A stretch of 64,000 nucleotides of DNA from Salegentibacter sp. (GTDB lineage Bacteria; Bacteroidota; Bacteroidia; Flavobacteriales; Flavobacteriaceae). The DNA is taken from assembly GCA_024635795.1 (NCBI GenBank), contig JAGXIH010000011.1, positions 1 to 64,000 of the forward strand, in the 5' to 3' direction. This document shows, one piece after another, positions 8,363 to 17,448 of this stretch (the first letter of the stretch is position 1; each line of letters starts with the position of its first letter). The notes beneath the pieces were generated by a model, which searched no databases, was not told the DNA's origin, and saw only the letters and a list, made by a program, of their open reading frames with translations. Both the position numbers and the translations under genes were made by a program.

Positions 8363-11074
8363 ATGACCCTATTCAAAAAAATAATTTTCTTATTGCTAAT
8401 TCTGGCTATCTGTTCTTGTGCTTCTGAAACAGAAAGCACCAGTTTTAGAATAGGCTTCTCACAGGCAATGACTACCGATAATTGGCGTAAACAGATGAAC
8501 AGGTCTATGCAGGTGGAAGCCTCTTTGCACCTCGGTCTGCAGCTGGAAATAAAGGATGCTCAAAATGATGTAAAGCGCCAAATTGAGCAAATTGAAAGCT
8601 TTATTGAGCAGGGTGTTGATGTTTTGATCGTTTCCCCAATTCAGTCACAACCCATTACCCCTGTAATTGAGAGGGCGATGAATTCAGGGATACCTACTAT
8701 CGTAATAGATAGAAAGATAGAGGGCAGTAATTATACCTCATATATTGGAGCCGATAATGTTGAAATAGGAAAAAATGCGGCTAATTTCATATTGTCTCAT
8801 TCAAATGGGGAAATAGAAGTTGTAGAGATTACGGGATTGGAGGGCTCTTCTCCCGCTTATGAACGTAGTGAAGGTTTTACTTCAGTTATTCAACAGAACG
8901 ACAAAGTTAAACTTGTCTCCCAAATTCGTGGGGATTGGGAAAAAGCATCTGTAAAAAATAAACTTGAGCAAAAACTTGATTCCATTCAAACCCCCGATTT
9001 TATTTTTGCTCATAACGACAGGATGGCACTTGGAGCCTGGGAGGTGGCCAGAAGCAGGAATTTCGAAGATAGTATACAAATTATAGGTGTAGATGGCCTT
9101 TTTGGGCCAAATGGAGGCATCCAATTAGTGAAGGAGGGTATATTAACGGCTACTATCCTGTATCCTACCGGGGGAGGAGAAGCCATTAAGCTCGCCAATC
9201 GTATTCTTAGTGGTGAAAATGTTCCTAAGAATAATATCCTAAGTACGGTGGTTATAGATTCTGTAAATGTCAATATTATGCAGAACCAGTTCAATAGGAT
9301 TAATCAGCAGCAATACGATATCGAAAAACAGCAGGGGATCATAGATCAGCAGTTGGCTACCTATAGATCACAGGCTATTCTAATAAAAGTAATGATCGGC
9401 CTAAGTATGCTCTTGTTTATTCTGGGCTTATGGGCGGGCTATCTCGTTTATAAATTGAAAAAGAGCAAAAGAAAACTGGAGATAAATAATAAAAAGATCA
9501 AGACCCAGCGTAATCAGATCGAAAGTTTTGCTGAAAAACTTCAGATTTCCAATGAGTCTAAGATCAATTTCTTTACAGCCCTTTCTCACGAATTTAAAAC
9601 CCCTTTAAGCCTGATCATAAGCTCTATAGAGAGCATCACCGGTAGGAAAAATAAGAATATTCAGGAGTTTTCCTATGAAACCAGTTTAATAGTAAATAAT
9701 TCCAAACGTTTACTCCGGTTAATTGATGAATTGTTGGATTTCAGAAAACTGGAAAGTGGAAATTTAAAGCCCAGACCTGTAAAAACCGGTATTATTGGTT
9801 TTCTTCAGAATATTTATGAGGATTTTAAAAGTGAGGCTTTAAGAAAATCTATACAGCTTGAATTTAAAGCTCCCCGAAATGAGGTCGAGGTATATATAGA
9901 CAGAAATATGATGGATAAGGTATTTTATAATATCCTGTCTAATGCGCTTAAGTTTACTCCTCACAATGGAAAAATCTTAATCCAAATTGAAGAATCCACC
10001 TCAAATACTTTGGAAATTAGAATTAAGGATTCCGGTATTGGAATTCCCAAAGAAGAGTGGGAGCAGATTTTTGATCCGTTTCGTCAGGCGAGTAATAATG
10101 CCCGGCCCAGCTCAGGTTTAGGTTTATATATAAGTAAGCAATATGTAGAGCTCCAGAAAGGAAAAATTGAAGTTTATTCGCATCAGGGTTCAGAATTTAA
10201 AATTACTATTCTGAAAGGGGATGATCATCTCAAAGAATATGAGGTGGAAAAAATTGATCCCGGAAACACCTATCAGAAACAATTTGAAACTTTAAGTCCA
10301 CCGGAAATTAGTGAGGTGACCCTGCCGGAAAATGCTGAGTCAATTTTAATCATTGAAGATAACCCCGACCTCTCTTACCTTTTATCAAAGAAATTCGGTG
10401 AACGGTATAAGGTATATTTATCTGATGGAAGAAAAGCGGTAGAAATGGCACTGGACCTTATTCCTGATATTATAATTTGTGATTTAAACCTTCCTGAAAA
10501 ATCTGGCTTTGAAATTTCAAGGGAACTTAAAAATGACCTGCGCACTTCTCATATTCCTACCATTATTCTTACTGCTCTTAATGATGAAGAATCCCGCTTA
10601 AAAGCCCTGAAAGCCGGAGCCGACGCTTATATAACGAAACCCTTTAACTTCGAAATCCTCCTGGAATCTCTACGTACGGCACTTTATAATCGTGAAAAAC
10701 TGAGGTATTACTATACGAATAGGATAGATAGGGTGACCGATGAAAACTTTGAAGATTCTGAACAGCAATTTCTCAAGGAACTAAATGAACATATTCAGAA
10801 TAATTTAAAAGATCCCGATTTCAGTGTTGAAGAACTGGCCCGACTTCTCAAAATATCCAGGGTTCAGCTTTATCGAAAAGTTAAGGCTTTGCTGGATATG
10901 AACATAAGTGAGTATATTAATGAACAGCGCTTAAGAAAAGCCAGGCATTTGCTTAAGGATACAAGTCTTAATATTTCTGAAATAGCTTATTCTGTTGGTT
11001 TCTCATCACCGGGTTATTTCTCCACAAGTTTCAAAAACAAATATAGAGAGAGCCCCAAGCAATTCAGAAAGTAA
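8363..11074 (+). CDS. Hybrid two-component regulator with periplasmic sugar-binding sensor (fructose-type HTCS)
   Basis: A single 903-residue protein carries a whole signalling pathway. Order: N-terminal membrane/signal segment (1-20), LacI-like periplasmic binding domain (about 27-305, with VSPIQSQPI and FAHNDRMALGAWEVA), transmembrane helix (about 340-363), HisKA with H409 in LSHEFKTP, HATPase with NALKF, DSGIGIP and SGLGLYIS, receiver with D707 in ICDLNLPEKSG and K759, and an AraC-type HTH (about 805-903). This is the architecture of Bacteroides thetaiotaomicron BT1754, which binds fructose and activates a levan locus. The genes downstream (GH32, SusCD, fructokinase) are the expected targets. 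Fructose as ligand is an inference from that analogy. It is transcribed separately, with a 240-bp gap to the operon. Confidence 0.93.
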   Translation: MTLFKKIIFLLLILAICSCASETESTSFRIGFSQAMTTDNWRKQMNRSMQVEASLHLGLQLEIKDAQNDVKRQIEQIESFIEQGVDVLIVSPIQSQPITPVIERAMNSGIPTIVIDRKIEGSNYTSYIGADNVEIGKNAANFILSHSNGEIEVVEITGLEGSSPAYERSEGFTSVIQQNDKVKLVSQIRGDWEKASVKNKLEQKLDSIQTPDFIFAHNDRMALGAWEVARSRNFEDSIQIIGVDGLFGPNGGIQLVKEGILTATILYPTGGGEAIKLANRILSGENVPKNNILSTVVIDSVNVNIMQNQFNRINQQQYDIEKQQGIIDQQLATYRSQAILIKVMIGLSMLLFILGLWAGYLVYKLKKSKRKLEINNKKIKTQRNQIESFAEKLQISNESKINFFTALSHEFKTPLSLIISSIESITGRKNKNIQEFSYETSLIVNNSKRLLRLIDELLDFRKLESGNLKPRPVKTGIIGFLQNIYEDFKSEALRKSIQLEFKAPRNEVEVYIDRNMMDKVFYNILSNALKFTPHNGKILIQIEESTSNTLEIRIKDSGIGIPKEEWEQIFDPFRQASNNARPSSGLGLYISKQYVELQKGKIEVYSHQGSEFKITILKGDDHLKEYEVEKIDPGNTYQKQFETLSPPEISEVTLPENAESILIIEDNPDLSYLLSKKFGERYKVYLSDGRKAVEMALDLIPDIIICDLNLPEKSGFEISRELKNDLRTSHIPTIILTALNDEESRLKALKAGADAYITKPFNFEILLESLRTALYNREKLRYYYTNRIDRVTDENFEDSEQQFLKELNEHIQNNLKDPDFSVEELARLLKISRVQLYRKVKALLDMNISEYINEQRLRKARHLLKDTSLNISEIAYSVGFSSPGYFSTSFKNKYRESPKQFRK

Positions 11075-11149
11075 AATTTCTTCGCAAAGGTTTTCGCTGT
11101 AAAATTGTTTTAGTGTATCGTGATTAGAATTTACGTATCATATTTAAAA

Positions 11150-11163
11150 CTATAACGTTATAG
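11150..11163. promoter_or_regulatory. 14-bp perfect palindrome upstream of the fructan operon
   Basis: CTATAACGTTATAG is a perfect palindrome in the gap between the hybrid regulator and the MFS/GH32/SusCD operon, 152 bp before the porter's ATG. It lacks a T-tract, so it is not an obvious terminator. It could be an operator, but AraC-type regulators usually bind direct repeats, so its link to the hybrid regulator is uncertain. Confidence 0.3.
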
Positions 11164-11314
11164 CGGGATATAATAAAAGTCTTTAAAAACTTGGTATATA
11201 GTGATTTAACATATGTTTTGCATTCAATTAACATTTTTATATGCTTTTGAGCTAAACTTAAAAGCGGGCCTCTCTTTTTAAACATATTTTAGTTTCACAA
11301 TTAGAAATTACGAT

Positions 11315-12661
11315 ATGAGTAAAATTTTAGCTTGGTCGATTAGTGCAGCTTTAGCCGGCTTTTTATTCGGATTTGATACCGTGGTGATCTCTGGAGCCGA
11401 TAAACAACTCCAGTTACTTTGGGGAACTTCCGATGCTTTTCACGGCTCGGTTGTGATGGCTATGGCCTTATGGGGTACTGTTGTGGGAGCTATTTTTGGC
11501 GGGATTCCCACCAATAAATTTGGAAGAAAAAACACCCTTTTAATAATAGGAGTGCTATATTTTATTTCGGCACTCGGATCAGCCCTTGCCAATGATCCTA
11601 TAACTTTTGCTGCCTTGCGTTTTATTGGTGGTTTGGGAGTAGGTGCTTCCACTATTGCAGCACCCACTTATATTTCTGAAATCGCGCCGGCTAAACATCG
11701 TGGCAGATTGGTTTCTATGTACCAGTTCAATATAGTATTAGGAATTTTAATCGCTTTTCTTTCTAATTATTTATTAAGAAATACCGGAGAACAGCCCTGG
11801 CGATGGATGGTTGGGATCGAAGCAGTACCGGCTTTTATTTATTTCCTTTTTGTGTTGTTTATTCCCAAAAGCCCCAGGTGGCTTATCTCAAAATCAAGAA
11901 ATAGCGAGGCTGCTGATATTCTGCAGAAAATAAATCCCGAAACTGATCTGGAGACCAAAATGCAGGAGATAAAGCAGCAATCTGAGACCAAAGTTTCAGG
12001 GGAGAACATTTTCATGAAAAAATACCGGTTTCCGCTCATTCTGGCATTTTTGGTGGCCTTTTTCAACCAGCTCTCCGGGATAAATGCTTTTCTTTATTAT
12101 GCACCAAGAATTTTTGAAGAAGCCGGCCTTGGCGCAAGTACAGCTCTTTTAAGCAGTATTGGAATAGGCGTGGTGAATCTGCTATTTACTTTATTAGGAG
12201 TTTTTCTAATCGATAAACTAGGTAGAAAACAATTAATGTTTATTGGTTCTATAGGCTATATCATTTCCCTTTCACTTGTGGCGGCCGCATTTTTCCTTAA
12301 TTGGGGCGGGTTATGGGTGCCTATATTTCTCTTCCTGTTTATAGCGGCACACGCCATTGGCCAGGGAGCAGTGATCTGGGTATTTATTTCAGAAATATTC
12401 CCTAATCATTTACGGGCATCTGGCCAGGCTTTTGGCTCATCAACACACTGGGTACTTGCTGCGATAATACCTTCTTCTATACCCTTTTTGTTTGCCACTA
12501 TAGGAGCTGGGTATGTTTTCGCCTTTTTCGCCTTTATGATGGTGTTGCAACTACTCTTCGTCATCTTCATGATGCCGGAGACAAAAGGGAAATCCCTGGA
12601 AGAACTAAGCGAAGAACTGGCATTAAAGGATACCGGTGAACTTTCATATAAAAATCATTAA
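11315..12661 (+). CDS. Sugar porter of the major facilitator superfamily (probable fructose importer)
   Basis: Inner-membrane transporter of 448 residues with 12 predicted helices and the sugar-porter (SP) signatures: GFDTVVISG in helix 1, NKFGRKNTLLI and DKLGRKQLMF after helices 2 and 8, APTYISEIAPAKHRGRL in helix 4, NQLSGINAFLYYAPRIFE in helix 7 and PETKGKSLEEL at the end. The family symports monosaccharides with protons or sodium. It opens the fructan operon, 13 bp ahead of the GH32 gene, so it most likely brings fructose released in the periplasm into the cytoplasm for the downstream kinase. Substrate is inferred from context. Confidence 0.92.
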   Translation: MSKILAWSISAALAGFLFGFDTVVISGADKQLQLLWGTSDAFHGSVVMAMALWGTVVGAIFGGIPTNKFGRKNTLLIIGVLYFISALGSALANDPITFAALRFIGGLGVGASTIAAPTYISEIAPAKHRGRLVSMYQFNIVLGILIAFLSNYLLRNTGEQPWRWMVGIEAVPAFIYFLFVLFIPKSPRWLISKSRNSEAADILQKINPETDLETKMQEIKQQSETKVSGENIFMKKYRFPLILAFLVAFFNQLSGINAFLYYAPRIFEEAGLGASTALLSSIGIGVVNLLFTLLGVFLIDKLGRKQLMFIGSIGYIISLSLVAAAFFLNWGGLWVPIFLFLFIAAHAIGQGAVIWVFISEIFPNHLRASGQAFGSSTHWVLAAIIPSSIPFLFATIGAGYVFAFFAFMMVLQLLFVIFMMPETKGKSLEELSEELALKDTGELSYKNH

Positions 12662-12674
12662 TTAAACAGAAATC

Positions 12675-14273
12675 ATGAAAAATAATTATCAAGCTTTACT
12701 TCTCTTTTTTCTCGGAGCCATTTTCTTCACCTCTTGTAAAGATCGTGAACCTGAAAATTCTTCTTCAGAAAAGGATACCATAGTGCAAGCTGACGAAGAT
12801 TTTAGACCAAACTTTCACTTTACCCCAAAATCGGGCTGGATGAATGATCCCAACGGGATGTTCTTCTATAACGGTTATTTTCATCTCTACTTTCAGCATT
12901 ACCCAGATGATAATATATGGGGTCCTATGCATTGGGGGCATGCTATAAGTACCGATATGATCACTTGGAAAGAACAACCTATTGCCCTGGAGCCTGATGA
13001 AAAAGGTTATATATTTTCAGGAAGCGCGGTAGTAGATAACAATAATACTTCCGGATTTGGACAGGAAGGTAAAGTGCCTATCATAGCCATGTTTACTTAT
13101 CACGATCCTAAGGGTGAGGAGGCAGGAGAAATAGACTATCAGTCCCAGGCCATTGCATATAGTCTTGATGAAGGAAAAACCTTTACTAAATATGAAGGAA
13201 ACCCTGTGATTGAAAATCCCGGAATTCGTGATTTTCGGGATCCAAAAATAACCCGTGATGAGGTACACGATCAATGGGTTATGGTACTTTCTGCCGATGA
13301 TAAAACGATGTTTTATACTTCTCAAAACTTAAAAGATTGGGAGTTAGCCTCTGAATTTGGCCGTGGGATAGGTGCCCACGGCGGGGTTTGGGAGTGTCCC
13401 GACTTTATACAGATGAAGGTGGAAGGAACTGAGGAGAAAAAATGGGTTCTAATTCAAAGCTTAAACCCAGGTGGATTCAACGGTGGTTCCGGTACCCAAT
13501 ATTTTGTAGGCGATTTTGATGGCAAAACCTTCACACTGGACGAGTCTATGAAAGATTTGGGTGAAGACCATCATTACTGGATAGATTTTGGTAAAGACAA
13601 TTATGCAGGAGTAACCTGGGCCAATATTCCAGAAGAAAACGGACGCAACCTATTTATGGGTTGGATGTCAAACTGGCAATATGCCAATGAGGTTCCTACA
13701 GAGACCTGGAGAAGCGCTATGACCATTGCTCGCGAATTGAGGCTGGAGAAGAATGACAACAGTTACCTTATTACCTCTGTTCCTGCAAAAGAACTTAAGA
13801 ACTATAGGGGTATCAGTTATCAGGAGGAAAATATAAAGATTGAGGGAGAGACCAAACTTATAGACTCTTCTAGAATAGATCTTGCAAGTGCAGAGATAAG
13901 GTTTAACATCTCAGATCTTAAGGATACCAATTATAAGTTCAGACTTTCTAACTCTCAGGGAGATGAACTTGTGTTCGGATATAACCATTCAAAAAAGGAA
14001 TTTTATCTGGACAGGTCGGCAGCGGGGCAAACCGATTTCTCTGAAGACTTTGCAAATAAGATGTCTACTGCTCCCCGAATATCGAAATCTGAAGACCTAA
14101 GTGGAATTATTATTCTTGATAAAACTTCCATTGAACTATTTTTTGATGAAGGAGAAACTGTAATAACAGAAATACTCTTTCCCAATTTTCCTTGGGAGCA
14201 ACTCTCTGTAATTGCAGAGGACGGCGAATTCACCCTGGATAATGTAGAAGCATACCAATTAAATTTTAAATAA
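12675..14273 (+). CDS. GH32 fructan hydrolase lipoprotein (levanase/inulinase/exo-fructosidase type)
   Basis: Hydrolyses beta-fructosidic bonds in fructans or sucrose. The 532-residue protein has a lipoprotein signal ending at C21 (FFTSCKDRE). The K-D-R-E after the cysteine resembles the lipoprotein export signal of Bacteroidota, suggesting display on the cell surface. The five-bladed propeller shows all three catalytic motifs: nucleophile D58 in WMNDPNG, transition-state stabiliser D189 in FRDP, and acid/base E240 in WECPDF. A C-terminal beta-sandwich (about 385-532) completes the family fold. Exo versus endo action and levan versus inulin cannot be decided. It lies between the sugar porter (13 bp) and SusC (10 bp), in one operon. 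Confidence 0.95.
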   Translation: MKNNYQALLLFFLGAIFFTSCKDREPENSSSEKDTIVQADEDFRPNFHFTPKSGWMNDPNGMFFYNGYFHLYFQHYPDDNIWGPMHWGHAISTDMITWKEQPIALEPDEKGYIFSGSAVVDNNNTSGFGQEGKVPIIAMFTYHDPKGEEAGEIDYQSQAIAYSLDEGKTFTKYEGNPVIENPGIRDFRDPKITRDEVHDQWVMVLSADDKTMFYTSQNLKDWELASEFGRGIGAHGGVWECPDFIQMKVEGTEEKKWVLIQSLNPGGFNGGSGTQYFVGDFDGKTFTLDESMKDLGEDHHYWIDFGKDNYAGVTWANIPEENGRNLFMGWMSNWQYANEVPTETWRSAMTIARELRLEKNDNSYLITSVPAKELKNYRGISYQEENIKIEGETKLIDSSRIDLASAEIRFNISDLKDTNYKFRLSNSQGDELVFGYNHSKKEFYLDRSAAGQTDFSEDFANKMSTAPRISKSEDLSGIIILDKTSIELFFDEGETVITEILFPNFPWEQLSVIAEDGEFTLDNVEAYQLNFK

Positions 14274-14283
14274 ACATAGAACC

Positions 14284-17200
14284 ATGAAATTAAAATTAAG
14301 CTTATTCCTGTTGCTCTTAATGCCTTTGAGCTTTATTACAGCTCAGGAGATACAAGTAACGGGTACCGTAACCACCGCTGAAGACGGAATGCCACTATTA
14401 GGAGCGACGGTTTCTATAAAGGGAACCTCTAGGGGAACCACCACAGATTTCGATGGAAATTATAGCCTTGATGGGGTAGCAGAAGATGCTACGCTGGTAT
14501 TCACATTTATGGGCTATAAAGAAACGGAAGTGCCGGTAGAAGGTAGAAGCGTTATTGATGTTGTTCTGGAGGCTGATGCTGCTTTGCTCGACCAAGTAGT
14601 GATAACAGGTTATTCCAGGGAACGAAAAGTAGATGTGACGGGAGCCATAACAGTGGTAGATGTTGCACCTATTGAAGGCCAGAGCAGAAGCTCGGGAAAT
14701 GCCATGCAGGCCCTTCAAGGACGGGTGCCTGGGTTATTCGTTGAAAAATCAGGAGATCCCACTGGAGCAAGTAGCCGGGTGCTTATACGGGGTGTCACTA
14801 CTCTTGGTAATAATGACCCTTTGTATGTTATAGATGGGGTGCCTACCCAGCGGCAGGAAGTGTTTTCATCACTTAATCCTGACGTAATAGAATCTATTCA
14901 GGTACTTAAGGATGCATCGGCTTCTTCTCTTTATGGAGCAAGAGCGGGTAACGGCGTGATCGTGGTAACCACCAAAAATAGAGCTGGAGCCGCAGAGAAG
15001 GTAAGCGTAAGCTTTAATTCTAACATTTCTGTACAATCTGAAAAGCAACAACGCTATGATATGTTAAATGCTTTACAGCGCGGTGAAGCGATTTGGAGAG
15101 CCTCTGTGAATGATGGTGCCGATCCTGCTTCGGGATATGGAGAAATCTATAATTTCGACTGGAATATGGATTTTGATAACCCCGTATTGAATAGTGTTAG
15201 TGTTCAACCTTTTGTAGGAGGAGACGAAAATGTACCGGTGGGAGATACGGACTGGCAGGATGAGATGTATGAAATCGGCTATGTTATTAATAATGAACTT
15301 ACTGTTTCTGCAAATTCAGAGAAATCTTCGTTTTTAGTAAACATGGGGCATTTAAAAAATACTGGGATTTTAAAATATACTAATTACGATCGTTATACAG
15401 CAAAGATCAATGCTAATACAAAGCTTTTTGATGATAAGGTGAGATTTGGGGTCAATACTCAGTTCTCAACTTCAGATGAGACCCTAGCCGCTACAGATGT
15501 TGGTAGTGCTCCCACTCCCGGACTAGCCATTTCACTGGCTCCTACCATTCCTGTATATGATGCAAATGGAAATTTTGCAGGGCCGCTTGGAGCGGGATAT
15601 TCCGATAGGAATAACCCTTTGCTAATGCAGTATTTAAATCGCTGGGATAATGCCGAGAAGAATAATTTTTTTGGGAATATTTATGCCGAAGTTGACCTTA
15701 TAGAAAATTTAACCTTTAGGACAAGTCTTGGTATAGATTTCAGTGACTTTAAAAGTAAAGATATAGAACGAAGAGTAAATAATGGTTTTATTACCAGAAG
15801 CAACAATAGGTTAACCTTCGACACCAATAAATATACTAGTGTGGTTTTTACAAATACTCTTAATTATAAACTGGAAGTAGGTGACCATAATTTTGGACTT
15901 TTGCTGGGTGCAGAGTCGGTAAAGAACGATTTTGATTCGGTTATTGCGCGAGCAGATGATTTTGCTGTTGAACAGGAATCTTATTTTGTTCTTGACGCAT
16001 CCACAGGAGCAAGGACCTCAAACGGAAATTCCTCCGGAAACCGATTGCTTTCACAATTTGGAAAACTTAACTATTCTTTTGATAACAGATACCTGGCTTC
16101 TGTAACAGTACGTAGAGACGGTTCTTCAAGATTCGGTAAAAATAATCGTTATGGTGTTTTTCCTGCTGCAACTGCCGGGTGGCGTATAAGCAATGAGGAA
16201 TTCCTTAAAAATAATGAGATTATCACCAACCTGAAATTTAGGGCAGGCTATGGGGAGGTAGGTAACCAGGCAATTGGAGACTTAGCGAGATTCGGCCTTT
16301 ATGAATCAAGATATGGCCCCACACTTTCCCAGTATACCGGAGGTTTCTTCGAGCAGTATTATAATGTAGGTACAGCCTATGATATCAATGGGAACGATAC
16401 CGGAAATTTAGCTTCAGGTTTTGTTTCAGTCCAGGCCGAAAACCCTGACCTTAAATGGGAAACTACAAAGGAATGGAACTTTGGGGTTGACTTTGGATTC
16501 TTTGACAATAAACTTTCAGGATCCTTTGATTACTTTACAAGGAAAACGGTAGATATATTAACAACTCCACCCATTCCTTCAGTATTTGGTGAAGGTCAGC
16601 AACGTGTACTGAATGGTGCATCAACGCAAACTAATGGATGGGAATTTGCTTTAGCCTATTCCAATACACTGGATAATGGATTAACCTTTTCGGTATCTAC
16701 TAATTTCTCATCTTTCAAAGACGAGATAACCTTCCTTCCCGAGGAAGTGCGTGCGGCTTTTCCGGGAACTGCAGAAAACTCAATTCTAGGACATTCCCAG
16801 TTTTCGATTTTTGGATATAAAACCGATGGACTTTTCCAAAGTGAGGAAGATATCGCCAATTCACCAGAGCAGGTTGGAGCCAGGCCGGGAGGTATAAAAT
16901 TCATAGATCTTAATAGTGATGGAGTTATAGATACAGATGATCGTGATTTTATCGGGACTACCCTACCAGATCTTGAGTATGGTATACGTGTAGATCTTGG
17001 TTATAAAAATTGGGATTTCTCGATATTCGGTTCCGGGGTGACTGGAAGAATTGGGCAAGATCCTTATATTTTCTGGAACAACTTTGTACAGGGCCGGGAG
17101 AATGCCGGTATGGGAGTTCTTGATGCCTGGACCCCTGATAATACTGGAAGTAACATCCCATCATTATCGCTTGCATTCAATGACCTTAGGACTTCAGATT

Positions 17201-17436
17201 ATTTGTTTAGAAATAATTCCTATTTCAAGATCAGGAATATGCAACTTGGGTACACCCTTTCTGATGGGCTGATTGAAAAACTAGCTCCATTACAGAGTTT
17301 CAGGATTTATCTTCAGGGTGAGAACCTTTTCTGGTTTACCCCAGAAGATTATATAGGATCTGATCCTGAAAGAACAGATGTGAATAGAATACCAGTGCCT
17401 ACAGTGGTTTCTCTAGGTATTAATGTGAATTTTTAA
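14284..17436 (+). CDS. SusC-like TonB-dependent transporter for fructan oligosaccharides
   Basis: Outer-membrane importer of 1050 residues. It has a signal peptide ending in FITAQ, a CarboxypepD_reg-like domain (about 22-105, with GTSRGTTTDFDGNYSL), a TonB plug (about 115-230, with LYVIDGVPT and DASASSLYGARAGNGVIVVTT) and a 22-strand-type barrel ending ...VVSLGINVNF with the usual terminal aromatic residue. Barrel motifs such as SVTVRRDGSSRFG are typical of SusC. It is followed after 3 bp by SusD, so the two form the usual pedal-bin complex that captures and imports oligosaccharide driven by TonB. Fructan specificity is inferred from GH32 and the fructose-type sensor. Confidence 0.95.
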   Translation: MKLKLSLFLLLLMPLSFITAQEIQVTGTVTTAEDGMPLLGATVSIKGTSRGTTTDFDGNYSLDGVAEDATLVFTFMGYKETEVPVEGRSVIDVVLEADAALLDQVVITGYSRERKVDVTGAITVVDVAPIEGQSRSSGNAMQALQGRVPGLFVEKSGDPTGASSRVLIRGVTTLGNNDPLYVIDGVPTQRQEVFSSLNPDVIESIQVLKDASASSLYGARAGNGVIVVTTKNRAGAAEKVSVSFNSNISVQSEKQQRYDMLNALQRGEAIWRASVNDGADPASGYGEIYNFDWNMDFDNPVLNSVSVQPFVGGDENVPVGDTDWQDEMYEIGYVINNELTVSANSEKSSFLVNMGHLKNTGILKYTNYDRYTAKINANTKLFDDKVRFGVNTQFSTSDETLAATDVGSAPTPGLAISLAPTIPVYDANGNFAGPLGAGYSDRNNPLLMQYLNRWDNAEKNNFFGNIYAEVDLIENLTFRTSLGIDFSDFKSKDIERRVNNGFITRSNNRLTFDTNKYTSVVFTNTLNYKLEVGDHNFGLLLGAESVKNDFDSVIARADDFAVEQESYFVLDASTGARTSNGNSSGNRLLSQFGKLNYSFDNRYLASVTVRRDGSSRFGKNNRYGVFPAATAGWRISNEEFLKNNEIITNLKFRAGYGEVGNQAIGDLARFGLYESRYGPTLSQYTGGFFEQYYNVGTAYDINGNDTGNLASGFVSVQAENPDLKWETTKEWNFGVDFGFFDNKLSGSFDYFTRKTVDILTTPPIPSVFGEGQQRVLNGASTQTNGWEFALAYSNTLDNGLTFSVSTNFSSFKDEITFLPEEVRAAFPGTAENSILGHSQFSIFGYKTDGLFQSEEDIANSPEQVGARPGGIKFIDLNSDGVIDTDDRDFIGTTLPDLEYGIRVDLGYKNWDFSIFGSGVTGRIGQDPYIFWNNFVQGRENAGMGVLDAWTPDNTGSNIPSLSLAFNDLRTSDYLFRNNSYFKIRNMQLGYTLSDGLIEKLAPLQSFRIYLQGENLFWFTPEDYIGSDPERTDVNRIPVPTVVSLGINVNF

Positions 17437-17448
17437 TCAATGACAATC

